Below, in pieces: positions 10,519 through 18,663 of a stretch of DNA of 64,000 bases (positions are counted from its first letter, which is position 1; each line of letters begins with the position of its first letter). The notes beneath the pieces are model-generated. The model saw nothing but the letters and a program-made list of their open reading frames with translations. It was not told the DNA's origin and searched no databases. Origin of the DNA: Lujinxingia sediminis (GTDB lineage Bacteria; Myxococcota_A; Bradymonadia; Bradymonadales; Bradymonadaceae); assembly GCF_004005565.1 (NCBI RefSeq), contig NZ_SADD01000015.1:50035-114034 (forward strand), read 5' to 3'. A program made the position numbers and the translations under genes.

Positions 10519-12159
10519 ATGGCATCGTTGCTTCGCGGCTTTGTGCGAGCCGCACAGCTTCATTGCACACGCACAGCTTTACGCCTTGAAGGGGAGAGTT
10601 TCACCTACGAAGCGCTGGCCGCTTTGGCCGGGGCGATCGCCGCCCGGGTCAAGGCCAACGCCCCTGGCGAGACGCCCATTCTTGGAGTGTACGCCACCCA
10701 CAGTTTAAGCGCCTACGCCGGCGCGCTGGCTGCCCCGGGCTGCGCCCGCACGCTGCTGGCGCTTGACCCTTACGATCCGCCCCGGCGCATCAACGCCATC
10801 CTGGCGCATAGCGGCGTGGAGGCCCTGGTGGTGGGCGCGGAGGCCGCCGACCGCCTCGACGGCCTGCTGGAAGCCAGCGGCCGCCCGCTGCTCATCCTCA
10901 CCCCGGAGCTCGACGAGCTGCGCGGGCTGGCCGCACGTCATCGCCGCCACCGCTTCGTCGACGCCCGCGCGCTGGCCCAATGCAGCGCCGAGCTTGAGGC
11001 CCCGGCGATGCCCGGCCGCCCCGCCTTTCTCACCTACGTGGGCGGCGCGCAGCGACCGCGTCCTCTAAGCCTCAGCCATCAGGGGCTTGTGCATTATATC
11101 GACCAGGTCACGCGCAGCCTCGATCTCGATCCCGACGATCGCGTCTCGCAGATCTTCGATCTGCGCCTGAGTCAATCTCTGCACGACATCTTCTCGACCT
11201 GGCAGGCCGGCGCCACGCTGGTGGCGTTGGGGCGAAGCGAGCGCCGCCTGCTCGGCCAGCGCATCCGCTCCCATCGCCTCACGCGTCTGGCCGGATGGCC
11301 GGCGCTGGCCGCCGGGCTCTGGCGCACCGGCGAGCTCGGAGACGGGGGTTTTGCCGACCTGCGCTCCTCCATCTTTTTCGGGGCGCCCCTGGACGCCGAC
11401 CTCGCCCACGCCTGGCAGCAGGCCGCCCCCCGAAGCCTCATCACCTCGATGTGGGGACCGCCTCAGGCCGGACCGGCGCTGGCGACACGCGCCCTCAATG
11501 GCCGCAACATAACCACAAAAAAGACCAACAAAAACACCACCTTGCACACGAAGGACACCAAAAGCAACGACGCCGAACGCCTCACCCTCTTCGACGCCCA
11601 TATGGCTGCCACCATCACCCACGAGCTCCGGGCCAACGCCCCTGGCGAGCCCGGCGAGCTGGTGGTCAGCGGCCCTCAGGTCCCCTGCGGCACGTCGCCG
11701 GATTCCACCCGCGCGCCCCTGGTGGAGCTCGACTCGGCCACCTCGGAGGCACGCGCCGCACTACCCTCGCGCTGGCTGCGCACCGGCCACAACGCGCGCA
11801 TCCTCGAAGGCGGCCAGATCGAGCTTGGCGAGCGCCTCGACGACCAGATCTACCTGGGCGGCGAGCTCGTCGACTTGAGCGAAATCGACCTCGCCCTGCA
11901 GCAGGCCTGCGGCCACCGCCACGTCGCGGTGGTGCCCTGGCCCCGCGACACCGCCTGGCCTGCGGGCCTTATCGCGCTGGTCGTCGCCAGCGCCGACCAA
12001 CCCCTCGACGTGCAGGCCATCCTGGCCGCCTGCCGCCGACAGCTCCCCACCCACCTCGTCCCCGATCGGGTGCTCCCGGTGCGTGAGCTTGCGCGCCTGA
12101 GCTGCGGCACGCCCGATCGCGACGCCATCGCCCGTCACCTCGAAAACGAGCGGAGCTGA
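10519..12159 (+). CDS. Degenerate adenylation (ANL superfamily) protein
   Basis: A 546-residue protein with the overall layout of an AMP-forming acyl/aminoacyl adenylation enzyme: N-terminal RTALRLEGESFTYEALAALA, an A8-like stretch LGERLDDQIYLGGE, and a small C-terminal domain. The catalytic motifs are eroded. The P-loop (usual YTSGTTGxPK) reads TYVGGAQRPRPLSLSH; the A5 GxGPTE reads SMWGPPQAG; the A7 YRTGD reads LRTGHNAR; and the C-terminal catalytic Lys (GKxD) reads CGTPDRD. A Lys/Asn/Thr-rich insert sits near residues 331-352. The ATG at 10519 has a G-rich ribosome binding site; an upstream in-frame extension to 10357 has no homology. It ends three bases before the AAC(3)-like gene, so the two are probably co-transcribed. 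It is probably not an ordinary acyl-CoA synthetase. Confidence 0.75.
   Translation: MASLLRGFVRAAQLHCTRTALRLEGESFTYEALAALAGAIAARVKANAPGETPILGVYATHSLSAYAGALAAPGCARTLLALDPYDPPRRINAILAHSGVEALVVGAEAADRLDGLLEASGRPLLILTPELDELRGLAARHRRHRFVDARALAQCSAELEAPAMPGRPAFLTYVGGAQRPRPLSLSHQGLVHYIDQVTRSLDLDPDDRVSQIFDLRLSQSLHDIFSTWQAGATLVALGRSERRLLGQRIRSHRLTRLAGWPALAAGLWRTGELGDGGFADLRSSIFFGAPLDADLAHAWQQAAPRSLITSMWGPPQAGPALATRALNGRNITTKKTNKNTTLHTKDTKSNDAERLTLFDAHMAATITHELRANAPGEPGELVVSGPQVPCGTSPDSTRAPLVELDSATSEARAALPSRWLRTGHNARILEGGQIELGERLDDQIYLGGELVDLSEIDLALQQACGHRHVAVVPWPRDTAWPAGLIALVVASADQPLDVQAILAACRRQLPTHLVPDRVLPVRELARLSCGTPDRDAIARHLENERS
11508..11572. repeat. AT-richer low-complexity insert inside the adenylation gene
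   Basis: About 65 bases built from A/C-rich words (ACCACAAAAAAGACC, AACAAAAACACCACC, CACGAAGGACACC) interrupt otherwise GC-rich coding sequence without breaking the frame. The wording resembles the CACGAAGGACAC-type repeats often seen dispersed in bacterial genomes. It encodes a Lys/Asn/Thr-rich loop. Confidence 0.55.
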
Positions 12160-12162
12160 GCC

Positions 12163-12966
12163 GTGCACACCCTCACGCTGAATCACCTGCGACACGCACT
12201 CAGCGCCTTAGGCCTGGGGCCGGCGGAGCTCCTTCTGCTCCACCTCGACCTGCTCGCTGCCGGCCACCTGCGCGATTGCCCGCTCCACGAACTGCCCTCG
12301 CGTTACTACGCCGCGTTGCGCCAGCTCACCGGCACCCGCGCTACCTTCGTCACCTCCAGCTACTCGCCGGCATTCGCCGCCGGCACCCCTTTTGACCGCC
12401 AGCTCACACCCACCGCCGCGCCCTTCAACGAGTACCTGCGCCGACTTCCCCGCGCCCACCGCTCCTCGCATGCCCTGCAATCGCTCTGCGCCGAGGGGCC
12501 GCTCGCCCACACCTTATGCGCCCGAGATACCCCCGGGGCCTTCGGCCCCGGCTCGGCCTTCGACACCCTTCTGGCCCTCAACGCCCGCGCCCTCTTCATC
12601 GGCCTCGACCTCCAGCACTCACCCCTTTTGCACATCGCCGAAGCCCGCGCCCGCGTGCCCTACCTCGACCTGCGCGAGATCGAGGGCCCCTGTATCGACC
12701 AGGGCTTAAGCATGGAGCGGCGTTTTCTCTTTCAGCAGCGCCGCCTGCCCCAATCCATCACCCTCTCCACCATCACCCTCTCCCAGACCCTGCACGCCCG
12801 CGGCCACCTGCACGTGGTTCCCTTCGGCCGCACCCGACTCACGCTGGTCGACGCCTCGCGCCTGGTCGACACCGCCACCGAACTGCTGCTGGCCGACCCC
12901 CACGCCCTCCTGCGCTCGCGACCACCGCCGCCCCCCGGTCCCACACCACCGCCGGCGCCCCCTTAA
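12163..12966 (+). CDS. AAC(3)-family N-acetyltransferase-like protein
   Basis: A 267-residue member of the aminoglycoside 3-N-acetyltransferase (antibiotic_NAT) fold, which transfers acetyl from acetyl-CoA to an amino group. Family landmarks are ELLLLHLDLLAAG near the N-terminus, the FVTSSYSPAFAAGTPFDRQ stretch, HRSSHALQSLCAEGPLAHTL, and FGPGSAFDTLLALNARALFI. The C-terminus ends in a Pro-rich tail (PPPPPGPTPPPAPP), which is unusual. It starts with GTG at 12163, three bases after the adenylation protein. Family members often act on sugars or peptides in biosynthetic clusters, so antibiotic resistance should not be assumed from the fold. Confidence 0.7.
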   Translation: MHTLTLNHLRHALSALGLGPAELLLLHLDLLAAGHLRDCPLHELPSRYYAALRQLTGTRATFVTSSYSPAFAAGTPFDRQLTPTAAPFNEYLRRLPRAHRSSHALQSLCAEGPLAHTLCARDTPGAFGPGSAFDTLLALNARALFIGLDLQHSPLLHIAEARARVPYLDLREIEGPCIDQGLSMERRFLFQQRRLPQSITLSTITLSQTLHARGHLHVVPFGRTRLTLVDASRLVDTATELLLADPHALLRSRPPPPPGPTPPPAPP

Positions 12967-13032
12967 GCGTCCACACACCTCTAACTTCCGACTTCGCATA
13001 TCACCTGACGCCACGACGAAAAGGACGTGATC

Positions 13033-13674
13033 ATGAACCTGCGACACCCTTCCCAGACCCCACCCCTGCGCTGGGGCCATAAGACGCCCGACCTTGAGCG
13101 CCGCATCGCCGAGCTTCTCACCTGGGTGCGCCCGGCCGGCCAACCCTACGACGACGTCCTGCTCGAAGGCGCCGACATCGACCAGATCCTCTCCCGCTGG
13201 ATGCTCCGCGACAGCTCCGAAGTCACCCTCCAACGCGCCCGCCTGCTCATGATCGACGACCGCATCGCCGGCGGCTACATCGCACTCAGCGGCACCGAGC
13301 TGCGCACCGCCCGCCAGGCCGACCTCCTCGATCTGGCCCGCCATATGGGCGAGGGCAGCTACGCCATGCTCCGCGAGCGCGTCGAGCGTCTGCGCGAGCT
13401 CTTCGCCCCCCTCGAAGACAACGACTTCGTCATCACTCGCCTGGGCGTGCACCCCGACCACCGCGGCCGCGGCCTCTCCCACACCCTCATCGAAGACTAC
13501 CTGCGCCGCGGCCGCCAGGGCGGCTTCCGCCGCGCCCGCGTCGACCTCCCCGAAACTCACCGCGCCGCCCTCGACCTCTGCCGCGCTTATGGCTTCGACA
13601 CCGCCTACCGCGGTAAATCCAACGACGGAAAGCTGAAGTATTTGACGATGGTGCGGGATCTTAATGACAACTAA
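13033..13674 (+). CDS. GNAT family N-acetyltransferase
   Basis: A 213-residue protein with the acetyl-CoA-binding motif A of the GNAT fold, ITRLGVHPDHRGRGLSHTLI (about 136-155), followed by an AYGF motif near the C-terminus. The ATG at 13033 is preferred over a GTG at 13027 because AAGGAC at 13021-13026 gives a proper spacing only for the ATG. It lies 66 bases after the AAC(3)-like gene on the same strand and is followed by a good terminator, so it may be the third gene of that unit. The substrate is unknown. Confidence 0.8.
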   Translation: MNLRHPSQTPPLRWGHKTPDLERRIAELLTWVRPAGQPYDDVLLEGADIDQILSRWMLRDSSEVTLQRARLLMIDDRIAGGYIALSGTELRTARQADLLDLARHMGEGSYAMLRERVERLRELFAPLEDNDFVITRLGVHPDHRGRGLSHTLIEDYLRRGRQGGFRRARVDLPETHRAALDLCRAYGFDTAYRGKSNDGKLKYLTMVRDLNDN

Positions 13675-14108
13675 CCTTTTGAATCCATTGAGCAATTCGA
13701 CAGGCCCGGTTTAGTCGATGTGAATCCCGATGTTCAGTTCATGAAGTGAGCGTGTCGTTGACCTGATGACCAGGTACGAGCGACAAGGTTCAAAAAAAAC
13801 CGCCAGCCGAAGTTGGGCTGGCGGGTTTTTGTGTTGGAAAATCGTCCTGGCCGGTCGGCTATGATCAAACGGGCCCGACCCACGTTATCCTCAAGCACCA
13901 CAAGCTCTAAAACCAAACAAATTCAACCACTTAGAACACCCTGGAGTTTTTACGCACAAAAACAGTCCTTATCATTCGATATCCATTCGCTTCTCTGCCA
14001 AAATCCAACTCTCGTCATTCATACTGGGTCAGTGGGGGCTCTAACGGACTGAAATCACCATTCGCCGCCCGAATACCTACTTCACACATCCTAAACTTGG
14101 AGTGTTCT
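13675..14108. other. Intergenic region entering an AT-rich island
   Basis: The first half holds the terminator at 13797-13830. From about 13840 the base composition falls clearly below that of the surroundings and remains low to about 15,060. I see no convincing gene in this gap; a short minus-strand frame over the terminator is not supported. Confidence 0.6.
13797..13830 (+). terminator. Rho-independent terminator, possibly bidirectional
   Basis: A 9-bp GC-rich stem (13800-13808 with 13816-13824) with a 7-base loop is preceded by a run of A and followed by GTTTTT. It closes the acetyltransferase unit on the plus strand; the flanking A-run means it could also stop minus-strand transcription. 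Confidence 0.85.
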
Positions 14109-14444
14109 ATGTCACAAAAACACCTCGCCATGATAACGCTCGCTGCAGCCGCGCTTAGTTTTGCGCCCGGCTGGTTTTCCTCAGAAGAGAATCCGTGCAG
14201 AAACGAGCCAATCACCGTTCGACACATGGAGTTGGTCGAACTCATTGTTGATGGAAAATCAATTGATGACCTAAGCGCACATGAAAACCTAGAACTTCGC
14301 GCGTATGACAATCCAGACTACCAAACAGTCCATGTCAGCGTAACTAACACAGAAACCGGAGAAGAGGAGGTGATGAACTTTGCAATCTCAAGCCATTTAA
14401 ACTGGGAAGAGCATCTTAGGACGGAAGAAGGAGGTGACCAGTGA
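14109..14444 (+). CDS. Small secreted protein, unknown, in AT-rich island
   Basis: A 111-residue protein with an N-terminal signal-like segment (MSQKHLAMITLAAAALSFAP) and an acidic mature part. No family is recognised. The ATG at 14109 has GGAG at 14099-14102; a TTG at 14097 would overlap that site. Codon use is AT-rich (many AAA, GAA, AAC), unlike the neighbours. It overlaps the next gene by four bases (GTGA), so the two are translationally coupled. Its composition suggests horizontal acquisition. Confidence 0.65.
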   Translation: MSQKHLAMITLAAAALSFAPGWFSSEENPCRNEPITVRHMELVELIVDGKSIDDLSAHENLELRAYDNPDYQTVHVSVTNTETGEEEVMNFAISSHLNWEEHLRTEEGGDQ

Positions 14445-14806
14445 TCTATTACAAAATTGTTACCGCTACTGCGTCTATTATCTTTATCGGAAATATGTTT
14501 ATCGCGTGTGGAAATTCAGACATTGGGACGTGCTCAGACACAACATATTTACTGGGCGACAATGAATTAAACCTACCAACACATTTCAATAAAACATCGT
14601 CAAATTCAGACACAACTTTCTCACATCGCGTTCACCCTTACAGCCAGCCCAATATGTCTTTTTTTGCAGCGACCGAACGAGAGTCCTATGCTTTTAGATA
14701 CGTTGCCCGAATTTATTACTTTTATGAGGGAAAATCATACATTGAAGTCTATGACATCTCAAACAGCGAGCGATTCCATCTGGATGATGCCCCGACAAAC
14801 AACTAA
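14441..14806 (+). CDS. Small lipoprotein, unknown, in AT-rich island
   Basis: A 121-residue protein starting with GTG at 14441, with a GAAGGAGG ribosome binding site just upstream inside the preceding gene. Residues 1-23 form a signal peptide ending in MFIAC, a lipobox, so a lipid-anchored surface or periplasmic protein is predicted. The mature part is rich in Ser, Asn and Tyr (YVARIYYFYEGKSYIEVYD near the end). I do not recognise the family. Like its neighbours it has AT-rich codon use. Confidence 0.65.
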   Translation: MIYYKIVTATASIIFIGNMFIACGNSDIGTCSDTTYLLGDNELNLPTHFNKTSSNSDTTFSHRVHPYSQPNMSFFAATERESYAFRYVARIYYFYEGKSYIEVYDISNSERFHLDDAPTNN

Positions 14807-14855
14807 AAGACAACGAAAAAGCGTTCCACATCTCTCAAACAAACAGATAAGTTCA

Positions 14856-15062
14856 ATGAAAAATATGCCGTACGAAACCATTTACGCATTAGCATGCTTT
14901 ATTATAATCCTAACATCTTGCGCTTGTAACAGCCTGGATGCAGACCAACCGGTCTCAAGCAGGCAGCAAGAAGTACTTGATCCCGGGGGTTTTATAGAAG
15001 GTCCACAAGGCATAAGAATCCATGCAAGCAAGAACGCATTTAGTAAGCGTTCAGCCTCCTAA
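14856..15062 (+). CDS. Very small lipoprotein, unknown, in AT-rich island
   Basis: A 68-residue product starting at ATG 14856. The hydrophobic segment ALACFIIILTSC ends in a lipobox Cys, followed by CNSLDADQPVSSRQQEV. The mature part contains DPGGFIEGPQGIRIHAS, compositionally ordinary. The frame is open further upstream, but that part has no signal-peptide logic. It follows the previous lipoprotein by 49 bases and shares its low GC. It is possibly an immunity- or entry-exclusion-like partner, but nothing in the sequence proves this. Confidence 0.5.
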   Translation: MKNMPYETIYALACFIIILTSCACNSLDADQPVSSRQQEVLDPGGFIEGPQGIRIHASKNAFSKRSAS

Positions 15063-15099
15063 CTCACGTTCTGGCCAGCACCCATCCCGATTCTGACAG

Positions 15100-15116
15100 G
15101 TTTGGCCTGGCCAAAC
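15100..15116. promoter_or_regulatory. 17-bp palindrome upstream of AgmX-like lipoprotein gene
   Basis: The arms GTTTGGCC and GGCCAAAC flank a single central T. It lies at the edge of the AT-rich island, about 150 bases before the lipoprotein start at 15269. It could be an operator or a short hairpin; there is no T-run directly after it. Confidence 0.35.
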
Positions 15117-15268
15117 ACCTTTGTCATAAAAATAGCTTGATTGTCAGGGGAGCAGAATAGGGCCTTATGATCAGCATCCCCCCACCCGCAAATCCCCCTT
15201 GCACCGCACCCGATCCCATATTTACATGGTCCGGAGCCACATCCCACCACCCGAGCCTCCGGTCTGCC

Positions 15269-16150
15269 ATGCGCGTACTCTGCCCGACTGCCCCGTTCGC
15301 CCTGCTCACGCTGACCCTTGCCGGTGCGCTCGGCGCCTGCCAGAGCGCGCCGCAAACCACCGACGAGGCACCGGTAGAGGCACCACGTCAGGGCGCGCTC
15401 AGCGCGGACGCCGACGCGAGCGCAGCGGCTTCTAGCGGGGAGGCAAAAGAACCCAGCCGCATTCTCCACCGCGCAATGAGCGCTGCGGAGGCCGAGATCA
15501 ACACCTGCTACCGTCAGGCTCTGGCGCAGAACGCGGAGCTCGCGGGCATGCTGCAATTTGCCTGGCAGCTCGATGAAACCAACGCCCCGGTGGGGCTGCA
15601 AATCCATACCGATACTGTGGGGGATGCCGCGCTAAGCCAGTGCGTGGCCGAAGCGCTCTACCCCCATCTCGTCGACAGCGACGCGCGCGGCGCTTCGAGC
15701 CGCGAGGTGATCTTGAGCTACTCCTTCTTGCGCGAGCACGGCGCGCGCGAGGTTCAGCTTGTGCTGGGGAGCGGTGCCCGGGCCGAGGCCCAGCGCGACG
15801 CGCTGCCGCCGGAGGCCCGCGAAGAGGGGCGTTGCAACAACGAGCATATCTACGATGTGCTCTATGAGGCCCATGGCGCGATCAACGGCTGCTACGACAA
15901 AGCCCTCTCCCGGACACCGGGGCTTGTGGGCGCGGCGCTCGCGCAGTTCATCATCATCCCCGACGGCTCGACCTCCCATATCAAGGTCGCCAGCACCATC
16001 GCCGATGAGACCACCAACCACTGCATCACCGAGACGCTCAGCGCCACGACCTTCGATGCGCCCGAGGGCGGTGTGTGCACCATCAATTACCCGATTGAGC
16101 TCTCGCTGCGCTCCCACCCCCATTTTATGTTCACCGCCCCGGCACCCTGA
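15269..16150 (+). CDS. Lipoprotein with two AgmX/PglI-type C-terminal domains
   Basis: A 293-residue lipoprotein; residues 1-24 are a signal peptide ending in LGAC. Two copies of a domain follow, each with the pattern I-N-x-CYxxAL, a beta-stranded middle, and a later conserved Cys. The first has EINTCYRQALAQNAELAGML and the second INGCYDKALSRTPGLVGAAL. This resembles the AgmX/PglI C-terminal domain of myxobacterial gliding and envelope proteins, itself related to TonB C-terminal domains. The ATG at 15269 is chosen because the signal peptide starts there; upstream in-frame sequence has none. An envelope function is inferred; no partner is obvious next to it. Confidence 0.7.
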   Translation: MRVLCPTAPFALLTLTLAGALGACQSAPQTTDEAPVEAPRQGALSADADASAAASSGEAKEPSRILHRAMSAAEAEINTCYRQALAQNAELAGMLQFAWQLDETNAPVGLQIHTDTVGDAALSQCVAEALYPHLVDSDARGASSREVILSYSFLREHGAREVQLVLGSGARAEAQRDALPPEAREEGRCNNEHIYDVLYEAHGAINGCYDKALSRTPGLVGAALAQFIIIPDGSTSHIKVASTIADETTNHCITETLSATTFDAPEGGVCTINYPIELSLRSHPHFMFTAPAP

Positions 16151-16491
16151 TCGAAGCGCGAGCTCGCCCGATATCCCATCGACTAGAAATCCACGCGCTT
16201 TTTGCTAGGGTGCCGTCCACACCGGGTCGACGGGCGGGGGTATGTGTTGGTTCTCCCCCCTTTTGCGCCCCGTGTCTGTCTGTAATCCCCATCTGACCGC
16301 CCTGGCTACGACGCCATGAGCAGAAACCGATGTCGATGGCTGCGAACCGAGAGCGTCTCAGGCACGTCGCGAAACGTAGGGCGATGCTTCCTCGCGTCGC
16401 CGAGGCTTTGCAACGCTGCCCGAGGTGCTCTCCACGCCGCAGACACGGCGTCAACGGATCGCTCACGGCGTAATAACGATCGGATCGAATC
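16151..16491. other. Intergenic region before the RCC1 lipoprotein
   Basis: About 340 bases without a supported gene. I see no clear terminator or repeat. It presumably holds the promoter for the overlapping lipoprotein operon that starts at 16492, but no convincing sigma-70 boxes are visible. Confidence 0.5.
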
Positions 16492-18663
16492 ATGAAAAAC
16501 CTCACCCTTCTGGCGCGCCACGCGCTCACCCTCGGCCTGCTCACAGCGCTCATCGCCTGCAGCGACGGCCCGGATACGCGCACGATTCCTCCCAACGACA
16601 ATCGCCCCGACGTCGAGGATACAGGCGACACGGGCGACGTCGGCCCCGACGTCGAAGACCCCGACGCCTGCGAGGCCGAGAGTGACGACGCGCTCTGCTC
16701 CGATAACGGCGCCGAATGTGGCGAACTGACCGTCGTGGACAGCTGCGGCACCGAGCGCACCGTCAACTGCGGCGACGAAGCCTCCGTCTGTGCACCGGAA
16801 GAAACCTGCGGCGGCGCCGGCGAAGATAACCTCTGCGGATGCACCCCGCTTGAGTCCGACACGCAGCTCTGCCAGCTCAGCTCCTACGCCTGCGGGCCTC
16901 TTACTGCCGTGGACAGCTGCGGCACCGAGCGCACCGTCAACTGCGGCGACGAGACGCAGGTCTGCGGCGAGTTTGACACCTGTGGTGGCGGGGGCATCGA
17001 AGGCCAGTGTGGCTGCACCCCGGAGTTCACCGACGAAGAGCATTGCGCCATGCAACAGGCCGAGTGTGGCGAGATCGCCATCATCGACAGCTGCGGCACC
17101 GAGCGCACGCTGGACTGCGGCGCCGAAGACCAGGTCTGCACCCTCTTTGATACCTGCGGAGGCGGCGGCGAAGAGAACATCTGCGGCTGCACGCCCATCA
17201 CCTGCGAAGACGCGCAGATGCTCTGTGGCGAACTCGACGACGGCTGCGGAGGCACCACCCAATGCGATGAATTCTGCGTGGAGAGCGTCTCCGCCGGCGC
17301 CTCCCACGCCTGCGCCATCGGCTCGGGCAAGCTCAAGTGCTGGGGGCGTAACACCGATGGTCAGCTCGGCAACGGCACCACCCGCGATGAGCGCAATCCG
17401 GTCGATATCGACAACCTCCCCACCCTGGTCGACGTAGCGCCGGGCGGCGAGCATACCTGCGCGCTCAGCCTCAATGGCGAGGTCTTTTGCTGGGGTGCCA
17501 ACGATCGTGGCCAGCTCGGCGTGGGCACCACCGTCGATAACCCCCTGCCCGGCAGCCGCGCCATCATCAGCGGTGCCACTGCCATTGCCAGTGGGGAGTT
17601 TCATAGCTGCGCGGTGGTCAACGGCGGGGTGCGCTGCTGGGGGGCCAACGACTACGGTCAGATCGGCAACGCCAACCTCAGCCTGGGCACCAATATCGCC
17701 GTCGCCACGCCGGCCGACGGCCTCTCCAGCGGCATCGTCGATGTGAGCGCCGGCCGTCACCATAGCTGCGCGCTCCACGACAACGGCGGCGTCAGTTGCT
17801 GGGGGCGCAATCGCTTCGGACAGGTCGGCAATTTGATTCCGGGCGGCCCCTGGCTCATCAGCGCCTACGGCTACCTCACCAACGATCCGATCGACTTCAT
17901 CACCATCGCCCGCTCGCCCGTCGCCGTGCCCGATATCATCGATGGCGCCGAAATCACCGCTGGCGAAGACTTCAACTGCGTGCGTTCCTCCACAGGCCAG
18001 GTCTCCTGCTGGGGCGTCATCCACCGCCCCTCCAGCTCGGGCAACACCTGCTTTGTCCCCGACGGCTACACCGACTCGCGTGACGAGCCCACCGGACGCG
18101 ACGCCGCCAACTGCGCTATCTGGCCCACCTCCGGACCGGCCGTGGGTCGCTTCTCCGAGCGCACCGGATCGGCGGGCCCGTGTGGCGAGAATCTCCCCTC
18201 TTGCCCTGCCAGCTACACCTGCTCCGAGAACAACCGCTGCGAGCGCCCGGAGTACCCGCTGGCCGCCGCCTACATCAACCGCTTCTCCCGTGCCCCGGCA
18301 CCGGTCACCGCCCCCGGCGAAGCCCTCACCATCGAGGCGGGCGCCAACCACCTCTGCATGGTCGTTGACCAGCCCGACACCCTCTTGACCAACGTGCGCT
18401 GCTTCGGCCTCAACAGCTACGGCCAGGTCGGCGACGGCACCAACAACCCCTGGAATATGCCGGTCGACCTCTACTACGATGTCGACGACAACATCGTCCG
18501 CGGCGAGGCCATGACCGCCGGCGACGCCTTCTCCTGCGTGCTGGTCGACGACCAGAACATCAAATGCTGGGGCAGCAACCAGTACGGCCAGATCGGCAAC
18601 TCCGCGCTCTTGCGCGACGAGTCCTACCGCCCCTTCGACGTGAAGCTGGAGTACGCACCATGA
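16492..18663 (+). CDS. Lipoprotein with Cys-rich repeats and RCC1-like propeller
   Basis: A 723-residue surface lipoprotein (signal peptide ending in LIAC, Cys23). After an Asp-rich linker come four Cys-rich modules of about 45-50 residues, three of them carrying VDSCGTERT-like text and a CGGxGExxxCGCTP end (about residues 60-255). The remainder, from about 260, is a set of RCC1/BNR1-type repeats with the typical C-A-L or C-A-V strand followed by CWGxNxxGQxG. Such proteins are common in Myxococcota and Bradymonadota and are thought to act at the cell surface. A Cys-rich insert (ENLPSCPASYTCSENNRCE) interrupts the propeller near residue 565. The stop overlaps the start of the DUF4349 gene, so the unit is coupled. 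The ligand is unknown. Confidence 0.85.
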   Translation: MKNLTLLARHALTLGLLTALIACSDGPDTRTIPPNDNRPDVEDTGDTGDVGPDVEDPDACEAESDDALCSDNGAECGELTVVDSCGTERTVNCGDEASVCAPEETCGGAGEDNLCGCTPLESDTQLCQLSSYACGPLTAVDSCGTERTVNCGDETQVCGEFDTCGGGGIEGQCGCTPEFTDEEHCAMQQAECGEIAIIDSCGTERTLDCGAEDQVCTLFDTCGGGGEENICGCTPITCEDAQMLCGELDDGCGGTTQCDEFCVESVSAGASHACAIGSGKLKCWGRNTDGQLGNGTTRDERNPVDIDNLPTLVDVAPGGEHTCALSLNGEVFCWGANDRGQLGVGTTVDNPLPGSRAIISGATAIASGEFHSCAVVNGGVRCWGANDYGQIGNANLSLGTNIAVATPADGLSSGIVDVSAGRHHSCALHDNGGVSCWGRNRFGQVGNLIPGGPWLISAYGYLTNDPIDFITIARSPVAVPDIIDGAEITAGEDFNCVRSSTGQVSCWGVIHRPSSSGNTCFVPDGYTDSRDEPTGRDAANCAIWPTSGPAVGRFSERTGSAGPCGENLPSCPASYTCSENNRCERPEYPLAAAYINRFSRAPAPVTAPGEALTIEAGANHLCMVVDQPDTLLTNVRCFGLNSYGQVGDGTNNPWNMPVDLYYDVDDNIVRGEAMTAGDAFSCVLVDDQNIKCWGSNQYGQIGNSALLRDESYRPFDVKLEYAP

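Noticed and set aside
13734..13916. 60-codon minus-strand frame after the GNAT gene
   Set aside because: It runs through the terminator hairpin and has no coding character.
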